Below are positions 39,884-48,603 of a stretch of 64,000 nt of DNA, one piece after another (position 1 is the first letter of the stretch; every line of letters starts with the position of its first letter). The notes below the pieces were generated by a model. That model ran no database searches and was not told the DNA's origin. It saw nothing but the letters and a program-made list of their open reading frames with translations. The translations under genes were made by a program, and so were the position numbers. The DNA is taken from positions 1 to 64,000 of the forward strand of contig NZ_JADBGR010000054.1 of assembly GCF_014892515.1 (NCBI RefSeq), in the 5' to 3' direction. The DNA is from Myceligenerans pegani. GTDB taxonomy: Bacteria; Actinomycetota; Actinomycetes; Actinomycetales; Cellulomonadaceae.

Positions 39884-40043
39884 GTGCAGAGCGAGAAATG
39901 GCTGACTGACAGGGCTCGCTGGCGGTTCTCGGCGCCGACAGCTCGCCTCAGGAGCACATGGTGAGCAGTGTGCGCGCCCCGACACTCGTGCAACGGCTCG
40001 TGATCGCCTGTGACCAGGACCGCCGCTCGGACACGTGGTCCGG

Positions 40044-40730
40044 CTACCGCGCGTGCTCCAGGAGGCCGGCGAGCGGCTCGGGCGCGGAGCCCTGCCGAGC
40101 CGCGGCCTCCGCGAGGAGACCGGCGTACAGCAGGTTGCGCTCCGAGACGCTGCGCACGAAGCGGTAGAGCTGTGCGTCGACAGGCCGGCCACGCCAGGCG
40201 GGCTGCCGCTGGAACACGCGGAAGGACCGTAGGTCGCCGGCCGACTCGAACACCTCCAGCACGCCCGGGACACCGACGGCGCGGATCAGTTCCTCCTCGA
40301 GGTCGTCGACGCAGACGAAGAACCCGAGCTCCGCGAGCTCGGCCCGGGTGCGCGGGGCGGCCGGGCCGGCCTCGGTGAGGGCACGCCGGAACACGTTCTC
40401 CTCGCGCCGGTCGCACAGGCCGCCGAGCCGGGGGCGCGCCACACCGGAGGCAGCGGCGGAGGCCAGTGCTGTCAGCACGCGGCGGACGGCGTGTGCGCCG
40501 CCGATCGGCGCGACCAGGACGCCTTCGCCCGCCAGGTCCCGGCCGTCGGCCGCCGCGAGCGTCTCCAGGGCGATGCGGTCGGTGATGCCCTCGACGAGGA
40601 GCACGGTCGCCGCGTCCGGCATCAGGGCGAGCGCTTCGTCGGCAGCACGGGTGGACGCCCCGAACCCGCCGACGACGCCCTCGGGCGACGCCCTTCGTCC
40701 CGGCGCGGCGCGATCGCCTGTGGTGACCAT
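40044..40730 (-). CDS. TOPRIM (OLD-nuclease-like) domain protein
   Basis: The 228-residue protein has [19 protein letters not shown] (Glu of the TOPRIM motif, about residues 43-50), [10 protein letters not shown] and [17 protein letters not shown] in the place of the DxD motif. It ends with a helical, Arg-rich region containing [20 protein letters not shown]. Such stand-alone TOPRIM domains are the C-terminal half of OLD-family nucleases without the ATPase. The partner ATPase is not adjacent, so the activity is uncertain. The ATG at 40730 is the first clear start. Confidence 0.75.
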   Translation of the reverse strand: MVTTGDRAAPGRRASPEGVVGGFGASTRAADEALALMPDAATVLLVEGITDRIALETLAAADGRDLAGEGVLVAPIGGAHAVRRVLTALASAAASGVARPRLGGLCDRREENVFRRALTEAGPAAPRTRAELAELGFFVCVDDLEEELIRAVGVPGVLEVFESAGDLRSFRVFQRQPAWRGRPVDAQLYRFVRSVSERNLLYAGLLAEAAARQGSAPEPLAGLLEHAR

Positions 40731-40898
40731 GCACACGATCGTGGCCGCGACGCGGGCAACCGACAAGGGGAAATCGGCCGCGCCGCCCCGAGCGCCCGGC
40801 GGCGCGGCCGCCCGGACGGCGAGCGTCAGGTTGTCGCGTCCGGCGTCGTGGCGGGGAATCGGCTGGATGCCGGACGCGGGTCGAGAGAGGATCGGGCG

Positions 40899-41861
40899 GT
40901 GACCCGCACCGCCGCCCGCGAGCTCGTCGTCCTGGGTACCTCCAGCCAGGTGCCCACCCGCACCCGCAACCACAACGGGTACGTCCTGTACTGGGACGAC
41001 CAGGCGGTCCTCTTCGACCCGGGCGACGGTACGCAGCGCCAGATGATCCGTGCGGGCGTTCCTGCCTCCGATCTCACCCGGATCGCTCTGACGCACCTGC
41101 ACGGGGACCACAGCCTGGGACTGGCCGGCGTCGTGCAGCGGATCAGCCTCGACGGCGTGGCGCACACGGTGCCGGTCAGCTTTCCCGCCTCGGGGGAGCC
41201 GTGGGTGCGCAACCTGTGCGACGCGACCGTGTTCCACCACCGCGAGCGCCTCGTGCTGCAGCCGTTGACCGGGGCCGTCGTGGTGCCGCGCGTGCCGGGG
41301 GAGCGCCCCTCCCGTGCGACGGTGACGCTGACCGCCCGGCGACTGGACCACGGGATCGAGGCGTTCGGGTACCGGCTGCGGGAGGCCGACTCGACGTCGT
41401 TCGACCCCGGGCTGCTGGCGGCGCGCGGCATCTCCGGGCCCGATGTCGGACGCCTGCAGCGCGACGGGTCGCTGACGCTGCCCGACGGCGTCGTCGTGCG
41501 CCGCGAGGAGGTGAGCGTCCCGCGCCCCGGTCAGTCCTTCGCGTTCGTCATGGACACCCGGCTGTGCGATGCGGTGGGCGAGCTGGCCGACGGCGTCGAC
41601 CTCCTGGTCATCGAGTCGACCTACCTGGAGCGCGATGCCGCCCTCGCCTCCGAGTACGGGCACCTCACGGCCCGCCAGGCGGCGCGGGCCGCGGCGGAGG
41701 CGGGTGTGCGGCACCTGGTTCTCACGCACTTCTCCCAGCGCTACGAGTCCGCCGACGGCTCCGGCCCCCTGGCGTTCGAACGCGAGGCCCGCACGGTCTT
41801 CGACGGCGACCTGACGGTGGCGAACGACCTGGATCGCGTCCCCGTACCCCGGAGACGCTGA
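40899..41861 (+). CDS. rnz: Ribonuclease Z-like MBL-fold endonuclease
   Basis: The 320-residue metallo-beta-lactamase-fold protein has [22 protein letters not shown], the HLHGDH zinc motif ([15 protein letters not shown]), [10 protein letters not shown] and VLTHFSQRY, the order found in RNase Z. RNase Z trims tRNA 3' trailers. The GTG at 40899 has GAGAGAGG 8 nt upstream; the longer frame to 40491 overlaps the TOPRIM gene antisense. It is divergent from the TOPRIM gene and convergent with the integrase. Confidence 0.88.
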   Translation: MTRTAARELVVLGTSSQVPTRTRNHNGYVLYWDDQAVLFDPGDGTQRQMIRAGVPASDLTRIALTHLHGDHSLGLAGVVQRISLDGVAHTVPVSFPASGEPWVRNLCDATVFHHRERLVLQPLTGAVVVPRVPGERPSRATVTLTARRLDHGIEAFGYRLREADSTSFDPGLLAARGISGPDVGRLQRDGSLTLPDGVVVRREEVSVPRPGQSFAFVMDTRLCDAVGELADGVDLLVIESTYLERDAALASEYGHLTARQAARAAAEAGVRHLVLTHFSQRYESADGSGPLAFEREARTVFDGDLTVANDLDRVPVPRRR

Positions 41862-41945
41862 CCGAGGCCCTTGACGTTCATGGCCGGGGCAGGTCTCCCG
41901 GTGAAAGCTGTGCCCCGAGTACGCCCCGCGGTCGGACGGCCGTGG

Positions 41946-43421
41946 TCAGGACGGCACGGCGCGCAGTGCCCGCTGTCCGGCGGCCGCCGGGCGTGGCGGC
42001 CCGGCCGCCGCGAAGCCCGCCGACATCACCTCGCCCACCGCGTCCAGGTCGTCCTCGAACAGGCCCGCGTAGGTGGACAGGGTGAGCACCGGGGACTCGT
42101 GGCCGAGGAGCCGCTGCACGGCCTTGACGCTCGCGCCGCCCGCGATCGCCAGCGACGCGGCCGTGTGCCGCAGGTCGTGCAGGGTGAGGGTGTCGAAGTC
42201 CTCGGCGCCCGGGGCGAGCGTGGTGCGGGCCAGTGTCGCCAGGAGGCGGGTCCGGCTCAGCTTCTGCCCGCGGGTCAGCCCGTCGCGGCGGGGCCGGTCG
42301 AGCTCCGCGAGCACGGCCCAGGTCTCGGGTCCGCAGGTGCCGGTGGTCTCGATGCCGTGCCGGGACTGGAGCCGGCGGACGCGGCCCGCCAGGACGTCGT
42401 CGTACACGCTGCGGCCCGCCTGGCTCAGCCGGGCGCCGTCGGCCGGCACGCCGTCGGCCGACGCGGCGTCGACGATCTGCGAGAGGATCGATACCGCCGC
42501 ACCGGCGGCGCGCACGGCCGGGCGGAAGGCCGAGCGGTCGAAGCTCTCGCGGCGCAAGGGGGCGCCGGTCGCGCCGGGGAAGAGGAGGTCGCCGGGGGCG
42601 CGGCCGGTCATGAGCGCGGCGACGTCCTCCGCCACGACGGCGGGCAGCGGCACCTCGCGGCGGGCGTGCGTCTTGGTGTCGCCGAGCAGGAGCGTGCCGT
42701 CGTCGAGGCGGGTGTAGGCCTTCGTCACGGAGAGACGGGCACGCAGGGGATCGACGTCGGACACCGTCAGCGCGCTCACCTCGCCCCACCGCAGCCCGGT
42801 CAGGGCGGTCAGGAGAACCATGGTGCGCGACGGCGTGCCGGGGGCGCCGGCGGCGTCGGCGACGCGGCGGAGCTGCTCGTGGGTGAGGTAGCGGTGGGGC
42901 TTGGTCCTCGGTGCGCGGGGGAGTGCGGTGACCTTGCCCGACGCCGAGCGTGCCGGGTTGGCGGGAAGCCTGCGGGCGTCGACGGCGGCGTCCAGGAGGG
43001 AGACGAGCAGGCGCATCGCGTCGCGGCGTCGTGCCGCCGAGGCGACCTCGCCGGTGATGGGGGAGACCATGGTGGCGGACCAGCGGGTGACGTCCTCGTG
43101 CGTGACCTGCCGCAGCGGGACGTCGCCGAAGCGGGGAGCGACCAGGGAGCGGAACCGCTCCCGCTCGGCCTCCAGCGTGCGCGGCGCGCGGTCGGCACGG
43201 CCCGCCTGCCAGGAGTCGAACCACTCGGCGACGGTGATGCGGGACGCGGCCGGGTCGACCCACTCACCGCGCTTGCCTGCCTCCTCCAGACGCCGCGCGG
43301 TGGCGAGCGCGTCCCGCCTGGAGGCCATCTGCCGGGTGCTGCGCAGCCGGCCGTCCACGCGGTACCGGCCCACGTGGACGGTACGTCCCGCACGGTCGGT
43401 CCGGGTCTCCGTGTAGGCCAT
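41946..43421 (-). CDS. Tyrosine-type site-specific integrase with catalytic-domain insertion
   Basis: The 491-residue recombinase has an N-terminal arm-type segment, a SAM-like core-binding domain (about 62-155) and a catalytic domain with all key residues: R211 (TALTGLRWGEVS), K250 (GDTKTHARREVP), H415/R418 (LHDLRHT), H441 (LLGHESPVLTL) and nucleophile Y451. Between K250 and H415, about residues 308-408 are extra and include RVRRLQSRHGIETTGTCGPE and TWAVLAEL, which resemble a peptidoglycan-binding-1 repeat. No tRNA, att site or excisionase gene is visible nearby. TAGTCT lies 6 nt before the ATG, indicating leaderless expression. Confidence 0.9.
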   Translation of the reverse strand: MAYTETRTDRAGRTVHVGRYRVDGRLRSTRQMASRRDALATARRLEEAGKRGEWVDPAASRITVAEWFDSWQAGRADRAPRTLEAERERFRSLVAPRFGDVPLRQVTHEDVTRWSATMVSPITGEVASAARRRDAMRLLVSLLDAAVDARRLPANPARSASGKVTALPRAPRTKPHRYLTHEQLRRVADAAGAPGTPSRTMVLLTALTGLRWGEVSALTVSDVDPLRARLSVTKAYTRLDDGTLLLGDTKTHARREVPLPAVVAEDVAALMTGRAPGDLLFPGATGAPLRRESFDRSAFRPAVRAAGAAVSILSQIVDAASADGVPADGARLSQAGRSVYDDVLAGRVRRLQSRHGIETTGTCGPETWAVLAELDRPRRDGLTRGQKLSRTRLLATLARTTLAPGAEDFDTLTLHDLRHTAASLAIAGGASVKAVQRLLGHESPVLTLSTYAGLFEDDLDAVGEVMSAGFAAAGPPRPAAAGQRALRAVPS

Positions 43422-43427
43422 GCGGGA

Positions 43428-43433
43428 AGACTA
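43428..43433 (-). promoter_or_regulatory. Leaderless -10 for the integrase
   Basis: TAGTCT (minus strand) is followed by TCCCGC and the ATG at 43421. Confidence 0.45.
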
Positions 43434-43496
43434 GTCGGGCATGTTCGGCGGCTCCGGTGCCGACGCGCCGGTCCGACCGCGCGGCCGGAGATCCGG

Positions 43497-44879
43497 CTAC
43501 TTCCCGCTGACGCTCCGTACCGCGTCCGCGACGGCCTCCGCCACGCGGGGATCGAACACGCCGGGGATGATGAACGCGCTGTTCAGTTCGTCCTCGCCCA
43601 CGACTTCGGCGATCGCGACCGCGGCGACCCGCAGCATCTCGGTGGTGATCTCCTTCGCGCCCGTGTCCAGCAGCCCGCGGAACAGGCCCGGGAAGGCGAG
43701 CACGTTGTTGATCTGGTTCGGGTAGTCGCTGCGTCCGGTCGCCACGACGGCCGCCGTCTCGCTCGCGGCGGCCGGGTCCACCTCGGGGGTCGGGTTGGCC
43801 AGGGCGAGGACGACGGCGTCGTCGGCCATGCCGGCGATGTCGGCGCCGGTGAGGAGGTTGCCCGCCGACACCCCGATGAAGACGTCGGCGCCGTGCAGTC
43901 CCTCGGCGAGGCTCCCGGCGAAGTCCTCGGCGTTGGTGTGCTGCGCGATCCAGTCCCGGTGCGGGTCGCCGCTGAGGCTGCCGGCGCGCAGCGCGCCGGA
44001 CCGGCCGAACGCGACGACGTGCTGGGCGCCCTGCGCCTTGAGGAGGCGGATGATGGCGTTGCCGGCGGCCCCGACGCCGGAGACCACGATGCGCACCTCG
44101 GGCAGCTTCTTGTCGACGACCTTCAACGCGTTGATCAGGGCCGCGAGCACCACGATGGCCGTGCCGTGCTGGTCGTCGTGGAAGACGGGGATGTCGAGCT
44201 CGGCACGCAGGCGGGCCTCGATCTCGAAGCACCGCGGCGCGGCGATGTCCTCGAGGTTCACCCCGCCGTACACCGGCGCGAGAGCCTTGACGGTGCGGAT
44301 GATCTCCTCGGTGTCCGTCGTGTCGAGGCACACGGGCCAGGCGTCCACGCCGCCGAACTCCTTGAACAGCGCGGCCTTGCCCTCCATGACCGGCAGCGCC
44401 GCGGCGGGGCCGATGTCCCCGAGGCCGAGCACGGCCGTGCCGTCGGTGACGACGGCGACCGTGTTGCGCTTGATCGTCAGGTGACGGGCGTCCTCGGGCC
44501 GCCGCGCGATCGCCTCGCACACGCGGGCCACGCCGGGCGTGTACGCCCGGGACAGGTCCCGGCGGTTCTTGATGGGCGCCTTCGTGGAGACCTCGATCTT
44601 CCCGCCCAGGTGCATGAGGAACGTCGAGTCGCTGACCTTGAGCACGCGCACGCCCGGCAGCGCGTCGAGGGTCGCGACGATGCGGTCCGAATGGTCGCCG
44701 TCGACGGCGTCGCAGGTCACGTCCACGACGAGACCCTCGTGCGTGGAGTGGGCGATGTCGACGGCGGTCACGGCGGCACCCGCGTCGGCGACGGCGCCGA
44801 CCACGGTGCTGGTGGCGCGCTGGGAGGCCGGGACCTCCACGCGCAGGGTGACGGTGTAGCTGGGACTGGGCAGGGCCAA
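43497..44879 (-). CDS. NAD(P)-dependent malic enzyme with N-terminal ACT domain
   Basis: The 460-residue enzyme decarboxylates malate to pyruvate. An ACT domain (about 1-80, VTLRVEVPASQRATSTVVGAV) precedes the malic core: RRDLSRAYTPGVARVCEAI, KRNTVAVVTDGTAVLGLGDIG, EGKAALFKEFGGVDAWP, DIPVFHDDQHGTAIV and NQINNVLAFPGLFRG. TTG at 44879 is chosen as start because AGGAGG lies 8 nt upstream and the ACT domain begins there; the upstream in-frame reading lacks coding bias. It is divergent from galE. Confidence 0.92.
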   Translation of the reverse strand: MALPSPSYTVTLRVEVPASQRATSTVVGAVADAGAAVTAVDIAHSTHEGLVVDVTCDAVDGDHSDRIVATLDALPGVRVLKVSDSTFLMHLGGKIEVSTKAPIKNRRDLSRAYTPGVARVCEAIARRPEDARHLTIKRNTVAVVTDGTAVLGLGDIGPAAALPVMEGKAALFKEFGGVDAWPVCLDTTDTEEIIRTVKALAPVYGGVNLEDIAAPRCFEIEARLRAELDIPVFHDDQHGTAIVVLAALINALKVVDKKLPEVRIVVSGVGAAGNAIIRLLKAQGAQHVVAFGRSGALRAGSLSGDPHRDWIAQHTNAEDFAGSLAEGLHGADVFIGVSAGNLLTGADIAGMADDAVVLALANPTPEVDPAAASETAAVVATGRSDYPNQINNVLAFPGLFRGLLDTGAKEITTEMLRVAAVAIAEVVGEDELNSAFIIPGVFDPRVAEAVADAVRSVSGK

Positions 44880-45120
44880 GAGTCTTTCCTCCTGTGGTCC
44901 CGGGCGTGCGAGATCGGCCGGCGGCCGCGGATGCGGCGGCCGGACCACGCTCGAATCGGTACGAACGGGACGCGTCGTGCGGCGATGGCGAACAGAGAGG
45001 CAGATCCGTGGCGTGGATCGCGGGTCTGCGGACGGCGCACGGAGAGGAGACGTGTGAGCCAAGGATGACATCCCCGGGGCCGAAGCGCGAAACTCCCGGC
45101 GCGATGTCCGAGGGCCCGGG

Positions 45121-45126
45121 TAGATT
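45121..45126 (+). promoter_or_regulatory. Leaderless -10 for galE
   Basis: TAGATT is followed by 7 nt and the ATG at 45134. Confidence 0.55.
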
Positions 45127-45133
45127 GACGGCC

Positions 45134-46156
45134 ATGCGCGTTCTCGTCTCCGGCGGTGCCGGCTACATCGGCTCCCACACGGTCCTGTCCCTGCTCGAGG
45201 CGGGGCACGACGTCGTCGTCGTCGACGACTTCTCGAACAGCAAGCCCACCGTGCAGGGGCGCCTGGAGGCGCTCAGCGGCAAGCACGTCCCGTTCCACGC
45301 GTTCGACCTCACGCACACCGACAAGACGGTGCAGCTGTTCGAGCACGAGCGGATCGACGCGGTCATCCACTTCGCGGGATTCAAGGCGGTGGGCGAGAGC
45401 GTCGACAAGCCGCTGGAGTACTACCGGAACAACCTCGACGCGACGTTCTCCCTGCTGGAGGCGATGCGACGGTCGGGCACGTCGAAGTTCGTGTTCTCCT
45501 CTTCGGCGACCGTGTACGGGGAGAAGGCGCCCGTGCCCTACCAGGAGGACTACGAGTACCTGTCGGCGTCGTCCCCCTACGGGCAGACGAAGGTCATGAT
45601 CGAGCGGCTCGTGTCCGACGTCGCCGCCGTGCACGAGGGCTGGAAGGTCGCCCTCCTGCGCTACTTCAACCCCGTCGGGGCGCACCCGTCCGGTCAGATC
45701 GGCGAGGACCCGCAGGGCATCCCGAACAACCTCATGCCGTTCATCGCCCAGGTCGCCGTCGGCCGCCGCGAGCGCCTCACCGTGTTCGGCGACGACTACC
45801 CGACGGCGGACGGGACGTGCGAGCGGGACTACATCCACGTGATGGACCTGGCCGAGGGCCATGTGGCGGCGCTGGAGCACCTGGACGACCTCGCCGAGCC
45901 GGTGCGGGCGTTCAACCTCGGCACCGGGAAGGGCACGTCGGTGCTGGAGATGCTGCACGCGTTCGAGCGGTCGGTGGGCAAGGAGCTGCCGTACGAGGTG
46001 GGGCCGCGGCGCCCGGGCGACCTGGCCGCGTTCTGGTCGGACCCGTCCCGCGCGAACGCGGAGCTCGGCTGGCGGGCGACCCGCACGATCGACGAGATCT
46101 GCGCGGACACGTGGCGGTGGCAGTCGGCGAATCCGCAGGGCTACCCGGACGCGTGA
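45134..46156 (+). CDS. galE: UDP-glucose 4-epimerase
   Basis: The 340-residue short-chain dehydrogenase has the NAD motif GGAGYIGSH (residues 7-15), HFAGFKAVGES, the active-site SSSATVYG and YGQTK, and the substrate region RYFNPVGAHPSG-x-IGEDP. It interconverts UDP-glucose and UDP-galactose, using the product of the pyrophosphorylase encoded at 5.1 kb. The start ATG at 45134 is fixed by the Rossmann motif. A GC palindrome follows the stop. Confidence 0.95.
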   Translation: MRVLVSGGAGYIGSHTVLSLLEAGHDVVVVDDFSNSKPTVQGRLEALSGKHVPFHAFDLTHTDKTVQLFEHERIDAVIHFAGFKAVGESVDKPLEYYRNNLDATFSLLEAMRRSGTSKFVFSSSATVYGEKAPVPYQEDYEYLSASSPYGQTKVMIERLVSDVAAVHEGWKVALLRYFNPVGAHPSGQIGEDPQGIPNNLMPFIAQVAVGRRERLTVFGDDYPTADGTCERDYIHVMDLAEGHVAALEHLDDLAEPVRAFNLGTGKGTSVLEMLHAFERSVGKELPYEVGPRRPGDLAAFWSDPSRANAELGWRATRTIDEICADTWRWQSANPQGYPDA

Positions 46157-46163
46157 GCGGTGC

Positions 46164-46183
46164 GCCCGCCGGCGCCGGCGGGC
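46164..46183. terminator. GC palindrome between galE and the exonuclease-like gene
   Basis: GCCCGCCGGC is followed directly by GCCGGCGGGC, able to fold as an 8-bp stem with a GCGC loop. It lies 8 bp from the galE stop and 8 bp from the convergent gene's stop. Confidence 0.6.
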
Positions 46184-46190
46184 TCGGCGG

Positions 46191-47360
46191 TCAGTTCTGC
46201 TCCTCCTGGGCCTCCTCGAACGCGCGCACGACGTTCCAGGGGATCTTCTCCTCCGGTTCGATGACGTAGCCGTTGGCCGCGGCCCAGGCGCGGATCGCCT
46301 TGGGCCCGGCACCGGTGGCCGCGGCGGGGCGGCGGCTGCTGCCCGTGTTGTCCACGACCTTGGGGAAGTCGATCGGCGTGGCCTCCACGATGGGTTCCAG
46401 CACCACCGACCACGGCACGCCGAGCTGTGAGGCGAGGTGGAACAGCTCCTGTCGCTGCTCCTGGGCATACCGGTCCTCCTCGATCGCCTGGGCGATCAGG
46501 GTGTTGACGAAGCCGCGGTGCACCTCGCCGAGGTCCTCCACGCGCAGGAGGGCGGCGACCTCGGTGAGCAGTCGCAGCGCGGGGGTCTCCGTGGCCGCGG
46601 TCAGGTCCGGCCGCGCGTTCCGGCCGGCGTGCTCCGGTTCCGGCAGCCGTCCGCGGGCCAGTTCCTCGGCGAGCATGATCAGGTAGGCGTGCTCGTGCCC
46701 GGCGGTGTCGGCGGCGCCGTCGGCGAGCTGGCGCGCGTTCAGGTGGCTGGGCGGTGCCGCCAGGGTGTACGGCCTGGGGGAGGGGCGGACCCAGGGCCGG
46801 GGGCGCGGTGTCGCGGCGCGGGCGGGTCGCGTGGGCCACGGGTAGACCCAGGCGCGCAGCGTGACGCCCGTCAGCTCGTGGGCCGGTGTGATGCCGGCGG
46901 CCCCGTCGAGGAACCGCACGAGCAGTCCGGCCGTGGCCCGTGCCTCGCCGGGCGCCTCGCCGTCCGGCCCGGGGACGCCGGCGGCGGTGCAGCAGTCCGC
47001 GAGCCGGCGGCGGCCCAGCCGCGGCAGGTAGGTGAAGCTGGCCTCCAGGGTCGTGGCCTGGGCGATGGCGGGGACGTCCCACCCGGCGCGCGTGAGGACC
47101 CGGCGGAGCATCTCGACGCCGAGTCGTCCGTTGTGCGTGACGACGGCCATCTGCGACAACAGGTCGCGCACCTGTGCGCCCTGGTCGGCGAAGGTGCCCT
47201 CGTCGAGGGTGGTGTCCCACTCGTCGACCAGTCCGCCGCGCTCGTCGAGCCGGACGACGGACAGGTCGCGGACGGTGTCGCGCTCCAGGTCGATCCCGCT
47301 GGTGGTGACGCCGAGGACGGCGTATGCGGGCGTGCCGGTGTCCGACCTGGCCAATGTCAT
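46191..47360 (-). CDS. Exonuclease-fold protein fused to an Lsr2-type DNA-binding tail
   Basis: The 389-residue protein begins with an RNase H-like segment (YAVLGVTTSGIDLERDTVRDL, then VVTHNGRLGVEMLRRVLTRAG) at the place of a DEDD 3'-5' exonuclease. The first Asp-x-Glu pair is replaced by VTTSG, and HNA is HNG. A Pro/Arg-rich linker and a helical middle follow. The last 35 residues, AIRAWAAANGYVIEPEEKIP then WNVVRAFEEA, match the C-terminal DNA-binding domain of Lsr2 except that the RGR AT-hook is EEK. It looks like a catalytically dead nuclease converted to a DNA-binding factor. Confidence 0.7.
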   Translation of the reverse strand: MTLARSDTGTPAYAVLGVTTSGIDLERDTVRDLSVVRLDERGGLVDEWDTTLDEGTFADQGAQVRDLLSQMAVVTHNGRLGVEMLRRVLTRAGWDVPAIAQATTLEASFTYLPRLGRRRLADCCTAAGVPGPDGEAPGEARATAGLLVRFLDGAAGITPAHELTGVTLRAWVYPWPTRPARAATPRPRPWVRPSPRPYTLAAPPSHLNARQLADGAADTAGHEHAYLIMLAEELARGRLPEPEHAGRNARPDLTAATETPALRLLTEVAALLRVEDLGEVHRGFVNTLIAQAIEEDRYAQEQRQELFHLASQLGVPWSVVLEPIVEATPIDFPKVVDNTGSSRRPAAATGAGPKAIRAWAAANGYVIEPEEKIPWNVVRAFEEAQEEQN

Positions 47361-47691
47361 CGTCCCGTCCGCTCCCTTGCAGCCTCGCCCTGGGTGCGAC
47401 GGCGCGCCGCGGAGGCCGCTGGGGGGCGTCGCGCCGGCCGCGGATCACCGTCGGCCATAGAGTGCCACCAGGCGAAATACTCCGAAAGTCGAATCATCCC
47501 CGAGAGCTCCTGCACGGGGCGACACGCCGCCGGACCAGCCGCGCCGCCGCCCCTGGTAGCGCTGTGGCCTGGGCGAATGCACAATGGACAGCGGATTGTC
47601 ACAAGTTGGACAAGGAATCGCGGCCGGTGCGGTCACCGACGGGACGACCGCCGGTGGAACGACAGGTGAACGACAGAGAGCGAGATGAGGC
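47361..47691. other. Divergent intergenic region
   Basis: No gene was recognised here. The stretch has a few A/T-rich spots (around 47475-47500 and 47578-47615) that could be the promoters of the two flanking divergent genes, but no clear operator or hairpin. Confidence 0.4.
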
Positions 47692-48063
47692 ATGGCGAAG
47701 CTGACGGTCATCGACTGGCGTGCGCTGGCCGCGCTCGGCCTCGGGATCCCGTACGCGGCCCTCTGGCTCGCCGAGGCGCGGGCCACGGGGACGGGCCTCA
47801 CGGACGAGGTGCCACGCTGGGTGGACTGGTGGTCGGACGCCGTCCAGGGCGTGATGCGCACCGGGGAGCTGACGTTCCCGATCTGGTTCGTCGCGCTGGT
47901 CCTGCTCCTGGGCGGGGCGGGACTCGCCCTCGAGCCCGCGATCCGCGACCCCGGCGAGCGTCGCTACCCGGTGATCAACCTGGTCGTCGCGCTCGGGATG
48001 TTCGCCGCCTTCGCCGTCGCCGCGTGGACCGTCGGTGCCGACTACTACGGCTTCGCCGCATGA
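47692..48063 (+). CDS. Small membrane protein, unknown function
   Basis: The 123-residue protein has three predicted helices (about 10-28, 60-80 and 95-118) and short polar loops. It begins MAKLTVIDWRALAALGLG. No family was recognised. A terminator-like stem follows the stop, so it is monocistronic, and it is convergent with another small membrane protein gene. Confidence 0.65.
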   Translation: MAKLTVIDWRALAALGLGIPYAALWLAEARATGTGLTDEVPRWVDWWSDAVQGVMRTGELTFPIWFVALVLLLGGAGLALEPAIRDPGERRYPVINLVVALGMFAAFAVAAWTVGADYYGFAA

Positions 48064-48064
48064 G

Positions 48065-48097
48065 CCGGTCCCCGACGTCGGGGGCCCCGGGGACCGG
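48065..48097. terminator. Stem-loop between two small membrane protein genes
   Basis: CCGGTCCCCG (48065-48074) pairs with CGGGGACCGG (48088-48097) around a 13-nt loop, directly after the stop at 48063. Confidence 0.6.
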
Positions 48098-48158
48098 TGC
48101 GCCGTGGCGGTGACGCGCCGCGGCGCGCTGGTGGTACCTGCCTCGGACGCCCGCCGCC

Positions 48159-48365
48159 TCACAGGGCGCCGAGCGCGGTCTTGACCGCCTCCCCGAACAG
48201 CACGCTCCCTGCGACGACCAGCGCGATCAGGGCGATGCCCGAGGCCAGCAGCGGGATCCACCCGCTGATCTCGCGGGGTGCCGTGTACCGGTCGTCCCCG
48301 GGCGGGGGCCCGGCCCCGAAGCCCGGGTCGGTGAAGTCGCCTCTTCCGATCGAGATGTTGCTCAT
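48159..48365 (-). CDS. Small single-pass membrane protein
   Basis: The 68-residue protein has a Gly/Pro/Asp-rich N-terminus (MSNISIGRGDFTDPGFGAG) and one C-terminal helix (GWIPLLASGIALIALVVAG). GAGGGGA lies 8 nt before the ATG. It is divergent from the ABC ATPase gene. No family was recognised. Confidence 0.6.
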   Translation of the reverse strand: MSNISIGRGDFTDPGFGAGPPPGDDRYTAPREISGWIPLLASGIALIALVVAGSVLFGEAVKTALGAL

Positions 48366-48603
48366 GGCTCGTCCCCTCGCCGTCATCGTGCCTGCCCGCG
48401 ATGACTCCGTGCGTGGCGTTTCCCTGCCGAACGCCTCTCCTTCCATGGACGCACGAGATCCGGTTCCCGTTGCCGGGAAGGCGGTTACGGTCCCATCACG
48501 ATGCCGGGAGCGAATCGGGCAATGGACTGTTACCCGGGGCAATCCTCCCGGGCGCCGGGGTGCGAGGTGGCTTCGGCGGCCGCATTCGGGCACCGTAGGC
48601 GGC

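Noticed and set aside
41862-43500. tRNA gene or attachment-site repeats next to the integrase
   Set aside because: No tRNA-like cloverleaf and no direct repeat of useful length was seen on either side.
41871-45068. A 1065-codon plus-strand open frame
   Set aside because: It lies antisense to the integrase and malic enzyme genes, which show full catalytic motifs; the translation is Gly/Arg/Val-rich with no domain.
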